From contig UWYT01000278.1 of NCBI GenBank assembly GCA_900608495.1, positions 16,594 to 80,593 of the forward strand: a stretch of DNA of 64,000 nt, read 5' to 3'. The position numbers and the translations under genes were made by a program. Positions within the stretch are counted from its first letter, which is position 1; every line of letters begins with the position of its first letter. This document shows positions 55,701 to 64,000 of this stretch, one piece after another. Below the pieces are notes generated by a model, which was given only the letters and a program-made list of their open reading frames with translations, was not told the DNA's origin and did no database searches. The DNA comes from Olavius algarvensis spirochete endosymbiont (GTDB lineage Bacteria > Spirochaetota > Spirochaetia > DSM-2461).

Positions 55701-55992
55701 AGACCTGTTTAAGTCTTTCAATATTTTTAACGCCGGGAAAAGGTATGAATCGAATTTCAATATGAAACGTCTGGATTTAACTCTGATTCACCATCTTGGG
55801 AGTTGGGATTTAACGGTTCAGTATGGTGGATGGCCCGCGTATGATTCAGTGAGGGGTAGTTATACCTGGAAATCTGATTTCAATCTCTCTATTAAATGGA
55901 ACCCCCTGCCTGTATTTAATCAAAGGACTAGTTATAAGAATGATATATGGAGTGTCGATTCCTTTGAATATGATGTTGACCAAAGACAATAA
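52717..55992 (+). CDS. LptD/OstA-like outer-membrane protein
   Basis: A 1091-residue exported protein. After a signal peptide (hydrophobic core near residues 20-35), residues about 110-240 resemble the OstA/LptA jellyroll of LptD (SGGVIITVDTADKKHRIEADRVVLNQTRNTISVAGNI type pattern, read as short segments). The rest is aromatic- and Gly-rich amphipathic strands typical of an outer-membrane beta barrel, ending in alternating hydrophobic residues. LptD assembles lipopolysaccharide in proteobacteria, but treponemes lack LPS, so the cargo here is unclear. GTG start overlaps the uvrA stop; ATG 52750 is an alternative. The uvrA-LptD order is known from Treponema. Confidence 0.85.
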   Translation: MRCLGNRRYWVMCSRRAVCHGLIFCLFGTLMSLHAQDGLAGGEEDAEGLRELNRSLVVDIQNAKHDELLAWCRVLNLAEDGDDEVLRNRLRDYYGVDFETDEVGTADVVGTKVVVESAQRGEYFKVEVDNSNLESVIRLSGGVIITVDTADKKHRIEADRVVLNQTRNTISVAGNITYRVLRGGKEEKYSGDKIVFRISDWAGIVFQGTAERTQTLDDETAVFFFRGKSIRQPKEGILIFNDGDITSDANLNPYYTLRAKKIWITGPSEWGLFSATLYVGHIPVFYFPFYWRSGSDLFFNPAIGKRSRVGYYIQTSTYLIGQKELQDKYPIMGFGSFDSLDYELVREGLFLTRKTDSRKIIRKNTLKYMLDVYTSLGAMTGFLGDFTIKKTSISFYTTIAVSRSISSNGNVYFRNNGGAKVYWNKSQVGDVVIPFRWGAYLDFKMDDWFLSLNWYSDPFYLKDFDDRKENFDWISYLFGEDSASAEETDLVTDLKWEIKGSQKFDGFENFAMDNLRVSLTWRNKLNQEVQESTNPDKEYNPLRSFYYPHILVLPDLRLSFSGKSPTWTVDRLNPSETPKPVMDDKAGEKSEKLETNSIPFRNSFDGIYSDDLLSTSINYNVQTQLYIEHRSDSSDWSSPSDIDFDFEPAQISTSPQGHLNYNFAFLGGLTGLDGTTTLSGLHQIHMDMFGEKSYANDETRLADYRNSKFLWDNWIRLYFKPFRRVPVFSDSSLNYDFDATIYSYRFSNGATLASPSYSSYWISEKEDLRKNMISMAIIWKLGAFNASFVNTADVPPLNQRYSMNSAVGFDYEGWNLDISQQTLHVLNRWEAQPLIMKASWKGWKDEVEISQSIRYDIDWNRLTDTETTFKFWGFGTSFIANYGTHYTWNQGDFIWNEDTMGFAPRHLRFFFYREFKPAPFWKNRIKLRTVIDTYWNINLTQPTDNVLEFKWIQEFHTYKFIDVKITFTAINRNMYIYFPWWREKLNIPGKIGFFEDLFKSFNIFNAGKRYESNFNMKRLDLTLIHHLGSWDLTVQYGGWPAYDSVRGSYTWKSDFNLSIKWNPLPVFNQRTSYKNDIWSVDSFEYDVDQRQ

Positions 55993-56050
55993 ACATTGTT
56001 AAACTGATGAATCGTTACACTGATGGCAGTCGCATAAAAAGAGGAGCTTA

Positions 56051-57004
56051 TTGGGCGCCAGTTTTACTGTGGTAATCGATAATCCACATCTACTCGGAAC
56101 AGTTTGCGGACCAAACGACGACAATATTGTTGAAATAAGTACCTTACTATCTACGCCCGTCCGAACTAGGGGTAACAAAATAGTTTTGGAATCCGACGAC
56201 GATGGGGCGAAATTCCTGTTTAGAAGCCTATTGGATCAACTTGCTGAAATAGCAAAAAGTAAGGAGGCTGTAACTAGCGCACGGGTGAGAGCGATTTTTT
56301 CCGCGTTGGAATCAGGCCAAAACGGCAAAATTCAGGCATTCAAAGAAAATATCGTCGCTATTCCAGGATCGAGCAGGCGAATTTATCCCAAAAGTCAGGC
56401 TCAGGCCGCTTATATCCGTCAGATGTCTACCCACGATTTGGTTTTCAGTGTCGGACCAGCGGGAACTGGGAAAACCTACCTTGCAATTGCACAAGCCCTG
56501 ACGGAAATCTTCCTGAAAAAAAAGCGCAAAATTATTCTAACCCGGCCGGTGGTGGAAACTGGGGAAAGTCTCGGTTTTCTCCCGGGCGATCTGACTCAGA
56601 AACTCGCCCCCTATCTTAGACCCCTCTATGATGCCATTGAAGATTTGTTGGAATCAGATCAACTGGAGCGAATCAGAAATTCCAACCAACTCGAAGTCGC
56701 ACCGCTGGCATATATGCGGGGACGGAGCTTGAAAAACTGCTATATCGTACTCGATGAAGCCCAAAACACAACTATGGAACAGATGAAGATGTTTCTTACC
56801 AGACTCGGCGAAGGATCACGAGCCGTCGTTACCGGGGATATGACTCAGGTGGATCTACCTTCCGGGCGTCAATCTGGACTCTACGAGGCAGTCCGCATTC
56901 TGGGCAGCGTAGATGAGGTGGCTATTACTGAGTTCACCTCGTCAGATGTTGTGAGACATCCCTTGGTGAAAAAGATAGTAGATGCCTACGAAAACAACAA
57001 TTAG
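56051..57004 (+). CDS. phoH: PhoH-like ATPase
   Basis: A 317-residue P-loop ATPase. Walker A is GPAGTGKTYLA at about 135-145, followed by ILTRPVVETGESLGFLPGDL and Walker B YIVLDEAQNTT, the PhoH signature; the N-terminal 120 residues resemble a KH-like region. PhoH commonly precedes pgpH and ybeY, as here, linking it to rRNA or RNA metabolism. TTG start at 56051 is preceded by AGAGGAGC. It overlaps pgpH by 23 bases. Confidence 0.93.
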   Translation: MGASFTVVIDNPHLLGTVCGPNDDNIVEISTLLSTPVRTRGNKIVLESDDDGAKFLFRSLLDQLAEIAKSKEAVTSARVRAIFSALESGQNGKIQAFKENIVAIPGSSRRIYPKSQAQAAYIRQMSTHDLVFSVGPAGTGKTYLAIAQALTEIFLKKKRKIILTRPVVETGESLGFLPGDLTQKLAPYLRPLYDAIEDLLESDQLERIRNSNQLEVAPLAYMRGRSLKNCYIVLDEAQNTTMEQMKMFLTRLGEGSRAVVTGDMTQVDLPSGRQSGLYEAVRILGSVDEVAITEFTSSDVVRHPLVKKIVDAYENNN

Positions 57005-59162
57005 TCTTTGGAGAAAGAGACTGGCCACAAGAATTCCTGTCGCAAGGAACGTCTGGATTTCAGTTGTAGTGGGATGGTTATTGGCATCGCTGGTTCTGAT
57101 TGGGGTGGAGCAAACTCGCTTCTTATTATCGCGTGAGAGGGCGCTAAAATATGAAGAGGGCGATTTAGTTACAGACGATTTCTATTTGGATCGCGATTTC
57201 AGTTTTATCGATGTGGAAGCGACAAAAAAAGTTGTCGATCTAAACCGTAGACTTATACCGCCCATCTACTTCGTTCGGTCTGAGATAACTGATTCAGTTT
57301 TGGAAAGATATGGTAGGTTTGTTTCGCTGTTAGGGCCGTCGATTTCCGAGCGCTCGGATGCGGAGAACAAACCGGCTTTGCGGGCGGAATTCCCTGGTGC
57401 GGCGAATGTAATTGAAGAAGGAGTGTCACGAAGTGAAGTCGAGCTGAATAAACTGCTGAAAATTACCGAGGATACTTTGCAATTGATTCAAGCCGGAGGA
57501 ATCTTCAAAGTCGATAAGAGCGCTTCGGTATCGGGAATCATAGAAGTGGTATACAATGAAACTCTACCCGAGAGGAGGGTGAGACTCGCTCGAGATTCGT
57601 TGACAGTACCCGGGAACCTTCCAGAGAAAATAAGGGCTGTTGAGGAATTGGAACCATTTCCTTCCGGCGATGTTGAATTCGTAGTGGCCATGGTAAGCTA
57701 TTTTGCCGAGCCAAACGGATATCTTAACGTTGAGTTGACTGAGAAGAATAGAGATGAGGTCGAAGAGGCGACCAAACTGGTTACAATTTCGTATCCGAAA
57801 GGAACAAAGCTTCTAGTGGCCGGAACAGTTGTATCAGAACAACAATACCGTGCTCTGGAGGCCCTGCGCAGTCGACGGGATTATCATGCTTTCATCGATC
57901 CTCTGCTGTATCTCGCATTTATATTTGTTTTGGGATTGGTTATCGCTCGAACTTTCAATGTTTCGCTGGGCAATGCCAAGACTCGCTGGATGTATATAAT
58001 CCTTTGCGGGAAGTATCTTCTTCTATCCTCCGTTTTCTCTGCCTTGATCGAGTTCCAAAATGGAATCTCGGTTATTATGCCAACCGCCCTATTCACACTT
58101 CTTCTGGCTCAACTGCTTCGGGATAGGCGTGTTGCCGTTCTTACTTCGATTCTTATGGGATGCTTGTTTTTCTTCTTAACATCAAATGGCAGCTATGATT
58201 TCTTGATAACCATGTCTGCAGGTATCTCTGGTGCCCTGGTTGTTGGCAAAAGAGAAACCAGAACGAGTCTGCTGAAAGCAGGTCCCAGATTGGCCTTAAT
58301 CATGGCGATTACCACAATTTTGGCCGGCCTCTTATTCGGAAAACCCATGAAAGCTATATTTATTACGTCGGCTTACTCTGCATCCAACGGGTTGCTTACC
58401 GGAATTCTCAGTCTAGCCTTCCTGCCGTTGTTGGAGCATGTTCTAAATACAGCTACAACATTTCGTCTTATGGAGCTGTCCGACCAAAATATTCCAATCC
58501 TGAAGCGGATGAGGCTGAGAGCGCCGGGAACCTATATCCATTCACACAATGTTGCCCACCTGGCCGAGACGGCCTGTGATGCGATTGGCGCCGATGGGCT
58601 GCTGGCAAGAGTGGGAGCCTATTACCATGATGTCGGGAAAATTGATCAGGCTGAATATTTTGTCGAAAACCAAACAGGCGAGAATCGTCATGACGATTTA
58701 AAGGCCACCCTATCTGTGGCGGTGATAAAATCCCACGTGAAAATCGGTATGGAGAAGGGAAGAGAGCTGCGTCTGCCTGATGAGGTTCTGGCGATTATTG
58801 AGCAACATCATGGAACCAGCGTAATTAGATATTTCTACGACAGGGCTTTGAATGCAGAGGGAAACGTCGAGGCTAGTCCGAATGATTTCTCCTACGGCGG
58901 ACCAAAGCCGGCAAGTCGTGAGGCTGCTGTAGTAATGCTGGCTGACTATGCCGAGGCTTCGACGCGTGCATCAAAACGACTGACTCTGGCAAAGCTGGAG
59001 AAGTATGTATGGGATTTGATAATGGAGCGTTTTCGCACCGAAGAACTCAGCGAGTGCGAACTAACTCTGCGGGAACTTGAGGTAATAAAAAACACCTTTG
59101 TAAGTGTATTAACGGGCCATTTTCATACGAGAATCGAATACCCCAGGGATAAGGGAGCTTAG
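56982..59162 (+). CDS. pgpH: 7TM-HD phosphodiesterase (PgpH-like, c-di-AMP)
   Basis: A 726-residue membrane protein: N-terminal membrane helix (about residues 25-45), extracellular 7TMR-HDED domain (about 60-300), seven membrane helices (about 305-500), and a cytoplasmic HD domain from about 520. Catalytic His549-Asp550 is in AYYHDVGKIDQ, with HSHNVAHLAE and IIEQHHGTSVI also present. Homologues in Listeria degrade cyclic di-AMP, so this suggests c-di-AMP signalling; no cyclase is in the window. ATG at 56982 overlaps phoH. ybeY begins two bases after its stop. Confidence 0.93.
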   Translation: MPTKTTISLWRKRLATRIPVARNVWISVVVGWLLASLVLIGVEQTRFLLSRERALKYEEGDLVTDDFYLDRDFSFIDVEATKKVVDLNRRLIPPIYFVRSEITDSVLERYGRFVSLLGPSISERSDAENKPALRAEFPGAANVIEEGVSRSEVELNKLLKITEDTLQLIQAGGIFKVDKSASVSGIIEVVYNETLPERRVRLARDSLTVPGNLPEKIRAVEELEPFPSGDVEFVVAMVSYFAEPNGYLNVELTEKNRDEVEEATKLVTISYPKGTKLLVAGTVVSEQQYRALEALRSRRDYHAFIDPLLYLAFIFVLGLVIARTFNVSLGNAKTRWMYIILCGKYLLLSSVFSALIEFQNGISVIMPTALFTLLLAQLLRDRRVAVLTSILMGCLFFFLTSNGSYDFLITMSAGISGALVVGKRETRTSLLKAGPRLALIMAITTILAGLLFGKPMKAIFITSAYSASNGLLTGILSLAFLPLLEHVLNTATTFRLMELSDQNIPILKRMRLRAPGTYIHSHNVAHLAETACDAIGADGLLARVGAYYHDVGKIDQAEYFVENQTGENRHDDLKATLSVAVIKSHVKIGMEKGRELRLPDEVLAIIEQHHGTSVIRYFYDRALNAEGNVEASPNDFSYGGPKPASREAAVVMLADYAEASTRASKRLTLAKLEKYVWDLIMERFRTEELSECELTLRELEVIKNTFVSVLTGHFHTRIEYPRDKGA

Positions 59163-59164
59163 CG

Positions 59165-59629
59165 TTGAATCAACTTGATATATTTCTGAAAACAAACACT
59201 AAGTCTTTGAATCTCACTCGCCTGGAAATTTTTATCAGGGCAATTCTATCTCGAATTGGCGCTGTTAATTGGCAACTTGGACTTGTTATCACCGACAATG
59301 CTGAAATCAGAAAGTATAACAGGCAGTGGCGAAACCTGGATTCGCCAACTGATGTGCTAAGCTTCGTTCAGGACGAAGGCGAACAGGTGCCCGCTGTTCC
59401 GGGAATGCCAAAAGGGGCCGGAGATATAATGATTTCCCTTGAAAAAATCACAAGCAACGCCCAGGAACTAGGCAATACCCTCGATGATGAACTACGCCGA
59501 GTAATTATCCATGGGATATTGCACTTAGATGGGCAGGATCATTTGGAAAATGATTATAGCATTGGAATGCTGAAGATGCAGGAAGACCTCCTGGCCGAAA
59601 CCCGTGGCATTGCGATAGACTGCCGATGA
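59165..59629 (+). CDS. ybeY: Endoribonuclease YbeY
   Basis: Zinc-dependent endoribonuclease in 16S rRNA maturation. The 154-residue protein has the metal motif HGILHLDGQDH with His116, His120 and His126, preceded by LSFVQDEGE and GDIMISLEKI. TTG start at 59165; stop overlaps the CorC-like start. The phoH-pgpH-ybeY-corC order is common in bacteria and supports all four calls. Confidence 0.96.
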   Translation: MNQLDIFLKTNTKSLNLTRLEIFIRAILSRIGAVNWQLGLVITDNAEIRKYNRQWRNLDSPTDVLSFVQDEGEQVPAVPGMPKGAGDIMISLEKITSNAQELGNTLDDELRRVIIHGILHLDGQDHLENDYSIGMLKMQEDLLAETRGIAIDCR

Positions 59630-60417
59630 TTCCCAGTATTAGAAAGTTTTTCCGATCGAGAAAGGAGAAAAAACGAGGCGTTCTGATCGAAACAGAAGAA
59701 CTCAAGAGTTTGGATGAGGATGGCAAGGGCATGGTTCGAGGGATTGTTGAATTATCCGACACCTCAGTTAAAGAGGTGATGATTCCACGGATTGATACAG
59801 TCTTCATAACGGAAGATGCCAGAATAGAGGAATCGTTGGCGAGGATTATCGAATCGGGCCACTCGAGATTTCCAGTTTATCATGGCACTATAGACAGCGT
59901 TGTTGGGATAATTTATGTGAAAGATTTACTCCCGTCTTTCGTAAAAGGGGAAAGCATAGTGATTTCCAACATCCTGCGTCCCGCCTATTTTGTCCCTGAG
60001 AGTATGAAGCTTGATTCGCTGTTGAAGGAGATGAAGCAGAGAAAAGTTCATATCGCTGTCGCGGTGGATGAATACGGAGGTGTTTCGGGAATAATATCCA
60101 TGGAAGACATACTTGAGGAAATAGTGGGAGATATTCAGGACGAATTTGATAACGAAGATGAGGCAATCGTTCGTGTTGGCGAAAACGAATGGCTTTGCGA
60201 TGCGAGAATGAATCTGGAGAGCATAAATGATGAAATAGGCAGCGAAATTCCTACGGAAGACTTTGATACGCTCGGTGGATTTGTTTTTGATCTATTCGGC
60301 AAAATACCAAATGAACAAGAAAAAACCACTTGGAGGGATCTTTCATTTATAATTCAGTCCGTTGAGGGGCACAAGATAAGATTAGTCAAAGTTTTCAGGA
60401 ATCCGAAAGCCAAATGA
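59626..60417 (+). CDS. CBS-domain CorC/HlyC-like protein
   Basis: A 263-residue cytoplasmic protein: two CBS domains (EVMIPRIDTVFITEDARIEESLARI and ILRPAYFVPESMKLDSLLKEM, with VAVDEYGGVSGIISMEDILEEIVGDI linking to the second) and the C-terminal CorC_HlyC domain (DFDTLGGFVFDLFGKIPNEQEK). No DUF21 membrane segment is attached, as in E. coli CorC. A role in Mg2+/Co2+ efflux is inferred from the family. It overlaps ybeY and the TPR gene by four bases each. Confidence 0.92.
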   Translation: MIPSIRKFFRSRKEKKRGVLIETEELKSLDEDGKGMVRGIVELSDTSVKEVMIPRIDTVFITEDARIEESLARIIESGHSRFPVYHGTIDSVVGIIYVKDLLPSFVKGESIVISNILRPAYFVPESMKLDSLLKEMKQRKVHIAVAVDEYGGVSGIISMEDILEEIVGDIQDEFDNEDEAIVRVGENEWLCDARMNLESINDEIGSEIPTEDFDTLGGFVFDLFGKIPNEQEKTTWRDLSFIIQSVEGHKIRLVKVFRNPKAK

Positions 60418-62444
60418 GCCGAAAACTGACTTGCAAAGCCGCAATTTGCGTTCTGTTCCTCGTTTCAAACACTGTGTATTCAGAAACCCCGAAAAGCGCG
60501 AGAAATCTGTACTACGAAGGCATGAAAGCATTGTCAATTGATAATCCCTACAGTGCCATCGATTCGTTTCGCAACGCTCTGAGAACGAATCCGGCTTACG
60601 TAGAGGCGAGGCTTGGAATGGCCGAAGCTTTGTTTCAACTCTCTGAATATGAAGTAGCGGCAGAGGAGATTGAACAGGCTCGGCCCTTTGCGGGAGGTCG
60701 GCGCGATTTGCGTTTGCTTGATGCACGAATTCAAACCGCATTGGGCCATTTCGATTTGGCAGCCGATATTTACAGAGAGCTGATTGCGATTCGACCGCAT
60801 GATGCGCAGGCCAACAGTGGACTTGCGGAGTTATACGCGATTACTGGCCAGCAAGAGCTTGCAGAGAATGCGTTTTATAGAAGTTTGCAGTATTCGCCTG
60901 GAGATCGGCGTGCAATGCTGCAATTGGTTTTGCTGCACGACAAATCACGGGATAAGTCGAGTTCGGATAGAATTATCCAGCAAGCCTTGAAACTCTTCCC
61001 TGATAATTTCACGGTTAGAATCGTGGCGATTGAACATTTTGCCTTATATGAAGAATGGGAATCAGTCGTCGAGCATTTAGACAAAGCAAAGTCCATGGTT
61101 GGAGAATCAGACAACGAACGCTACTCACTCCTGGGACTTATCGATGCTGAGATTGCCCTGCGCAATGGCGATCCCGCGGCAGCTATTGGAGCCCTTGAGA
61201 GGTTGCCAAATCTTGATACGACAAAGGCGCTTTATCTGCTTGCCCGGGCCTATCGTGATTTGTCGATGGAAAATGAGGCTCAGGACACGCTGAGTCATCT
61301 TCTCATGATACGAAGCGATGATGAAATAGCGAGAATGTTCAAGGAGAGCTATCTGATGTTCAACGCGGGTGGATTCAAAGAACAGCGTATTGAGTCTGCA
61401 TCCTGGCACTTAGATAGGGGAAAGGCTTACGAAGAAGGATTTTTCTACAATCGCGCGTATCACGAATATCGGCGAGCTCGTTTGATAGATAAGTACAATC
61501 CGGATGCCTGGATGGGTTACTTAAATATACTTGGGAAGATGGGATATGCGGAGCACTATAGCGATAGTCTGGGTGTGGCACTGATGGATATACCTCAATC
61601 CAACCCCGAGTATTCAATGTTGAAGGACAAATTGGATTCATACAGGCACTCGGAGAAGGATGGCTTGGCCGTCAAATGGGGAATAAACGATCCGTGGATA
61701 CTGCCCTCGGCCGAATGGGAAGTGGCGGTGTATGTGATGCCCAGCGGCAATTCTCTTCCCATCCATAGCGGTGCTCAAACCACACTTGGTTTGTATTTTG
61801 CCGACCTTCTGGACCTCCATCCAGATATCGAAGTTTCAGCTGATGCCAGCAGCAGGAATCCAACTCTGAAGATGACGGGGGATTTCAGCCAGGCATTCAA
61901 GGAATCACGCGATTCGAATCTCGATTATTTTGTAATCCTCCGATTTTTTGAAACTGAACGAACCTTTAGCGCCAGTGCGAATTTGTATATCGCCCGAACC
62001 GGCGAACTCTATAAGCAGTTCAATGAACTTCGAACCGGGCAGGATAGGGTGACAGATAGCCTTCATCAGCTCTCCAACACTCTAAATGCCAGCATCCCGA
62101 GACTGATGAGGATTGAGCAGGTGAATGGGGAATATGTGCTGATGAACAAGGGGTCCTGGCATGGTATTGCAACGCGAGATTTGTGGATAGTTTTACGTAG
62201 CGGTTCGGGGCTGCCAAGCACAGGAGAAGGGGGTATTACCTATGGAAGGGATGATTTTTTGGGTACGGTGGAAATCAGCGAAGTCTCGGAACCGCTTAGC
62301 GAGGGCATTTTTGAACGCGAGGGAGATTTCGACTTCATTGGCCCCGGGGATGAGCTCTTCCAATTGCCTGTGCCCGAAACAGAGACAGAAGACTACTTCA
62401 CACCAGACCCGGCCTTTCGCGCACAACTACTTGCCATACCCTAA
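60414..62444 (+). CDS. Exported TPR-repeat protein of unknown function
   Basis: A 676-residue protein with a signal peptide (MSRKLTCKAAICVLFLVSNTVYS). From residue 30 to about 330 it carries several TPR repeats, e.g. YYEGMKALSIDNPYSAIDSF, AYVEARLGMAEALFQLSEYE and AQANSGLAELYAITGQQELA. The C-terminal third is mixed alpha/beta with an acidic end (PVPETETEDYF) and has no recognised domain. It ends the phoH-pgpH-ybeY-corC operon by a four-base overlap. It probably acts in the periplasm as a scaffold, which is inference. Confidence 0.82.
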   Translation: MSRKLTCKAAICVLFLVSNTVYSETPKSARNLYYEGMKALSIDNPYSAIDSFRNALRTNPAYVEARLGMAEALFQLSEYEVAAEEIEQARPFAGGRRDLRLLDARIQTALGHFDLAADIYRELIAIRPHDAQANSGLAELYAITGQQELAENAFYRSLQYSPGDRRAMLQLVLLHDKSRDKSSSDRIIQQALKLFPDNFTVRIVAIEHFALYEEWESVVEHLDKAKSMVGESDNERYSLLGLIDAEIALRNGDPAAAIGALERLPNLDTTKALYLLARAYRDLSMENEAQDTLSHLLMIRSDDEIARMFKESYLMFNAGGFKEQRIESASWHLDRGKAYEEGFFYNRAYHEYRRARLIDKYNPDAWMGYLNILGKMGYAEHYSDSLGVALMDIPQSNPEYSMLKDKLDSYRHSEKDGLAVKWGINDPWILPSAEWEVAVYVMPSGNSLPIHSGAQTTLGLYFADLLDLHPDIEVSADASSRNPTLKMTGDFSQAFKESRDSNLDYFVILRFFETERTFSASANLYIARTGELYKQFNELRTGQDRVTDSLHQLSNTLNASIPRLMRIEQVNGEYVLMNKGSWHGIATRDLWIVLRSGSGLPSTGEGGITYGRDDFLGTVEISEVSEPLSEGIFEREGDFDFIGPGDELFQLPVPETETEDYFTPDPAFRAQLLAIP

Positions 62445-62621
62445 TTGCCTCATCATAGGCCGGATTCAGGGGACTCGTTCGGCTTCCAACCAGCAATAGC
62501 CATACATTTTCAACGTTCGATTCACAAAGAGGCCTGGTGAAAACATAGCTTGCTTCCATGAACATGGGTTGTCGATATGTCTTGGGAAATCGTATAGAAT
62601 AGCTCGCACAGATGGTCCAGG

Positions 62622-62627
62622 TATAAT
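62622..62627 (+). promoter_or_regulatory. Candidate -10 box of pgk
   Basis: TATAAT at 62622-62627 inside the 250-base gap before pgk. It is seven bases before an in-frame ATG at 62635 and 67 bases before the preferred pgk start at 62695. The -35 region is not recognisable. The rest of the gap (62445-62694) shows no gene or hairpin. Confidence 0.5.
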
Positions 62628-62694
62628 ATGATGTATGCAAAAATTCGACGGTCTCGATGTACAAGCAACGGGGCTGATACCGGTTGGGAAGGAT

Positions 62695-63867
62695 ATGTCA
62701 ATTAGAACGATTAAAGATATGGATCCGAGAGGCAAGCGAGTTCTGGTTCGGGTGGATTTTAACGTCCCCTTGAAAGATGGAAGGATAATGGACGATACTC
62801 GCATGCTTGCCGCCCTTCCGACTTTGAAGTACCTCCTGGATAAAGGGGCCTCTCTTGTTATAATGAGCCATCTTGGGAGGCCCAAGGGGCGGGTAGATCC
62901 AGAGTTCAGCCTCTCCTTGCTTAAAGATCACTTAGCCGAAATCACCAGGGCAAAAGTAATTATGGCCCCGGATGTAATTGGAGAGAAGGTTGTGGCCCTT
63001 GCCAGGGGATTGAAGCCGGGTGAAATACTGCTTCTGGAAAATACCAGGTTCTACCGCGGGGAAACGGACAACAGTGTGGAATTCTGTTCCGAATTGGCAG
63101 AACTTGGTGATATGTATATAAATGATGCCTTTGGAGCGGCCCATCGTGCTCATGCATCCACAGAAGGAATTGCGAAAATGCTGCCATCGGCTGCTGGGCT
63201 GCTGATGGAAAAGGAGTGCAGAATTTTCGATGAGATTCTTGAAAATCCACCAACTCCCTTTGTGGCGATTATAGGCGGTGCCAAGGTGTCGTCCAAGATT
63301 GCTGTTCTTGAATCATTGCGGGCAGATGTTTTTGTCATTGCTGGTGGCATGGCCTACACTTTTTTGAAGACGCAGGGCTGTCAAATTGGAAATTCTCTTG
63401 TAGAGATTGAGTACGTCGACACTGCGAGGTCATTCCTGGCGAGCGCCAGGGAGAGAAATGCGGAAGTGCTTCTCCCGCTCGATCATGTGGTGGGCAGTGA
63501 TTTCAGCACTCAGGCGACACCTGAGTACGTTGATAGCGTAGATGTTCCTGAAGGGAAAATTGCAATGGACATCGGTCCTAAAACCATCTCGGCGATTAGC
63601 AGATTAATTGCCGATGCCAGAACTGTGATTTGGAATGGCCCAATGGGGGTTTTTGAATTTGAGGCCTTTGCCAGGGGAACCTTGAAGGTAGCTCAAATTC
63701 TTGCCGAATGCAAAGGAACCACGATTGTGGGTGGCGGAGATTCTGTTGCCGCCGTTAATAAATTCAAACTGGCAGACAGCATCGACCATGTTTCAACCGG
63801 CGGCGGCGCTTCATTGGAATACCTTGAAGGCAAGGCACTGCCGGGAGTTTCAGTGCTTAAGGAGTAA
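62695..63867 (+). CDS. pgk: Phosphoglycerate kinase
   Basis: Glycolytic kinase making ATP and 3-phosphoglycerate. From ATG 62695 it is 390 residues and begins [34 protein letters not shown] precedes it, and family members start here. A longer frame from ATG 62635 adds 20 residues. [32 protein letters not shown], and the nucleotide-binding GGGDSVAAV plus [14 protein letters not shown] are intact. tpiA begins three bases after its stop. Confidence 0.96.
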   Translation: MSIRTIKDMDPRGKRVLVRVDFNVPLKDGRIMDDTRMLAALPTLKYLLDKGASLVIMSHLGRPKGRVDPEFSLSLLKDHLAEITRAKVIMAPDVIGEKVVALARGLKPGEILLLENTRFYRGETDNSVEFCSELAELGDMYINDAFGAAHRAHASTEGIAKMLPSAAGLLMEKECRIFDEILENPPTPFVAIIGGAKVSSKIAVLESLRADVFVIAGGMAYTFLKTQGCQIGNSLVEIEYVDTARSFLASARERNAEVLLPLDHVVGSDFSTQATPEYVDSVDVPEGKIAMDIGPKTISAISRLIADARTVIWNGPMGVFEFEAFARGTLKVAQILAECKGTTIVGGGDSVAAVNKFKLADSIDHVSTGGGASLEYLEGKALPGVSVLKE

Positions 63868-63869
63868 TT

Positions 63870-64000
63870 GTGTCGCGGGAATATCTTATATGCGGTAATT
63901 GGAAAATGAATCTGATGCCAGTTGAGGCCTCCGAATTGGCCGGCTTGATTAAGGGAATGCATAGGGGAATGAACACGCAGGCAATGGTGGCCCCGTCTTT
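63870..64000 (+). CDS. tpiA: Triosephosphate isomerase, 5' end only
   Basis: The first 43 codons of tpiA, running off the end of the window. GTG start at 63870, with AAGGAG at 63859-63864 as Shine-Dalgarno. The opening MSREYLICGNWKMN contains the conserved substrate-binding Asn-Lys of TIM (NWKMN). It follows pgk by two bases, as in many pgk-tpi operons. The catalytic His and Glu lie outside the window. Confidence 0.93.
   Translation, partial: MSREYLICGNWKMNLMPVEASELAGLIKGMHRGMNTQAMVAPS

Noticed and set aside
1..64000. CRISPR arrays, transposases, phage genes, rRNA operons, toxin-antitoxin pairs
   Set aside because: None seen: no regularly spaced repeats, no recognisable transposase or integrase motif, and the genes are in long housekeeping operons.

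Overview
The window is a dense, mostly plus-strand stretch of chromosome whose gene content and order point to a spirochaete of the Treponema/Spirochaeta/Borrelia type. The main signs are: the block rplU-prp-rpmA-obg-nadD-LCP-rsfS-spoVG-tRNA-Gln-rplY-pth-tilS-ftsH (from memory, Borrelia burgdorferi has nearly the same order); a V-type ATPase operon of the short spirochaete/chlamydia layout (E, DUF2764, A, B, D, I, K); an LptD/OstA-like barrel directly after uvrA; and several envelope proteins with no clear family. Nothing was computed or searched; family calls come from motifs read in the translations.

Layout. 83-3543: unknown protein coupled to argS. 3544-7846: ribosomal protein/GTPase operon with a Prp protease, nadD, an LCP-family protein and rsfS. 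7965-12807: spoVG, tRNA-Gln, bL25, pth, tilS, ftsH. 12857-18271: exported TPR-like protein, a trypsin-PDZ lipoprotein, lepA. 18340-21491 (minus): DUF115/Maf-like protein and a PpiD-like foldase. 21581-24471: tRNA-Pro, a LysM plus degenerate LytM protein followed by an RpoS-like sigma factor (an nlpD-rpoS-like pair), and a 558-base gap with a possible gene remnant. 24472-31934: phosphohexomutase, rnhA, comM, htrA, uvrB and a small SH3-like lipoprotein. 31875-35800 (minus): thiamine ABC transporter thiB-thiP-thiQ under a TPP riboswitch. 35917-41446: YggS, an rluD-family synthase, a metal-site-deficient MBL-fold protein, a zinc-finger pentapeptide protein, a zinc-ribbon protein, murI and two unknowns. 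41622-48769: V-ATPase operon. 48804-63867: TPR protein, uvrA, LptD-like, phoH, pgpH, ybeY, corC-like, TPR protein, pgk; the 5' end of tpiA runs off the window.

The genes form tightly coupled operons, many with 4-base stop/start overlaps. Most content is housekeeping: translation quality control, envelope proteolysis, nucleotide excision repair, ion-motive ATPase and glycolysis. No transposon, prophage, CRISPR array or rRNA operon was seen.

Points of most interest: (1) at least four genes (lepA, htrA, yggS, a zinc-ribbon gene) have a -10 box exactly 6 bases before the start codon and no Shine-Dalgarno sequence, which predicts leaderless mRNAs; (2) a run of ten G near the 5' end of thiP, and runs of nine and eight G in the adjacent pth and tilS, could be slippage sites; (3) a TPP riboswitch followed by a hairpin that buries the thiB Shine-Dalgarno; (4) a Prp protease with intact His/Cys dyad beside an L27 that lacks the cleavable N-terminal extension; (5) a V-ATPase K subunit carrying the Thr-Gln/Gln/Glu set known from the Na+-type rotor.
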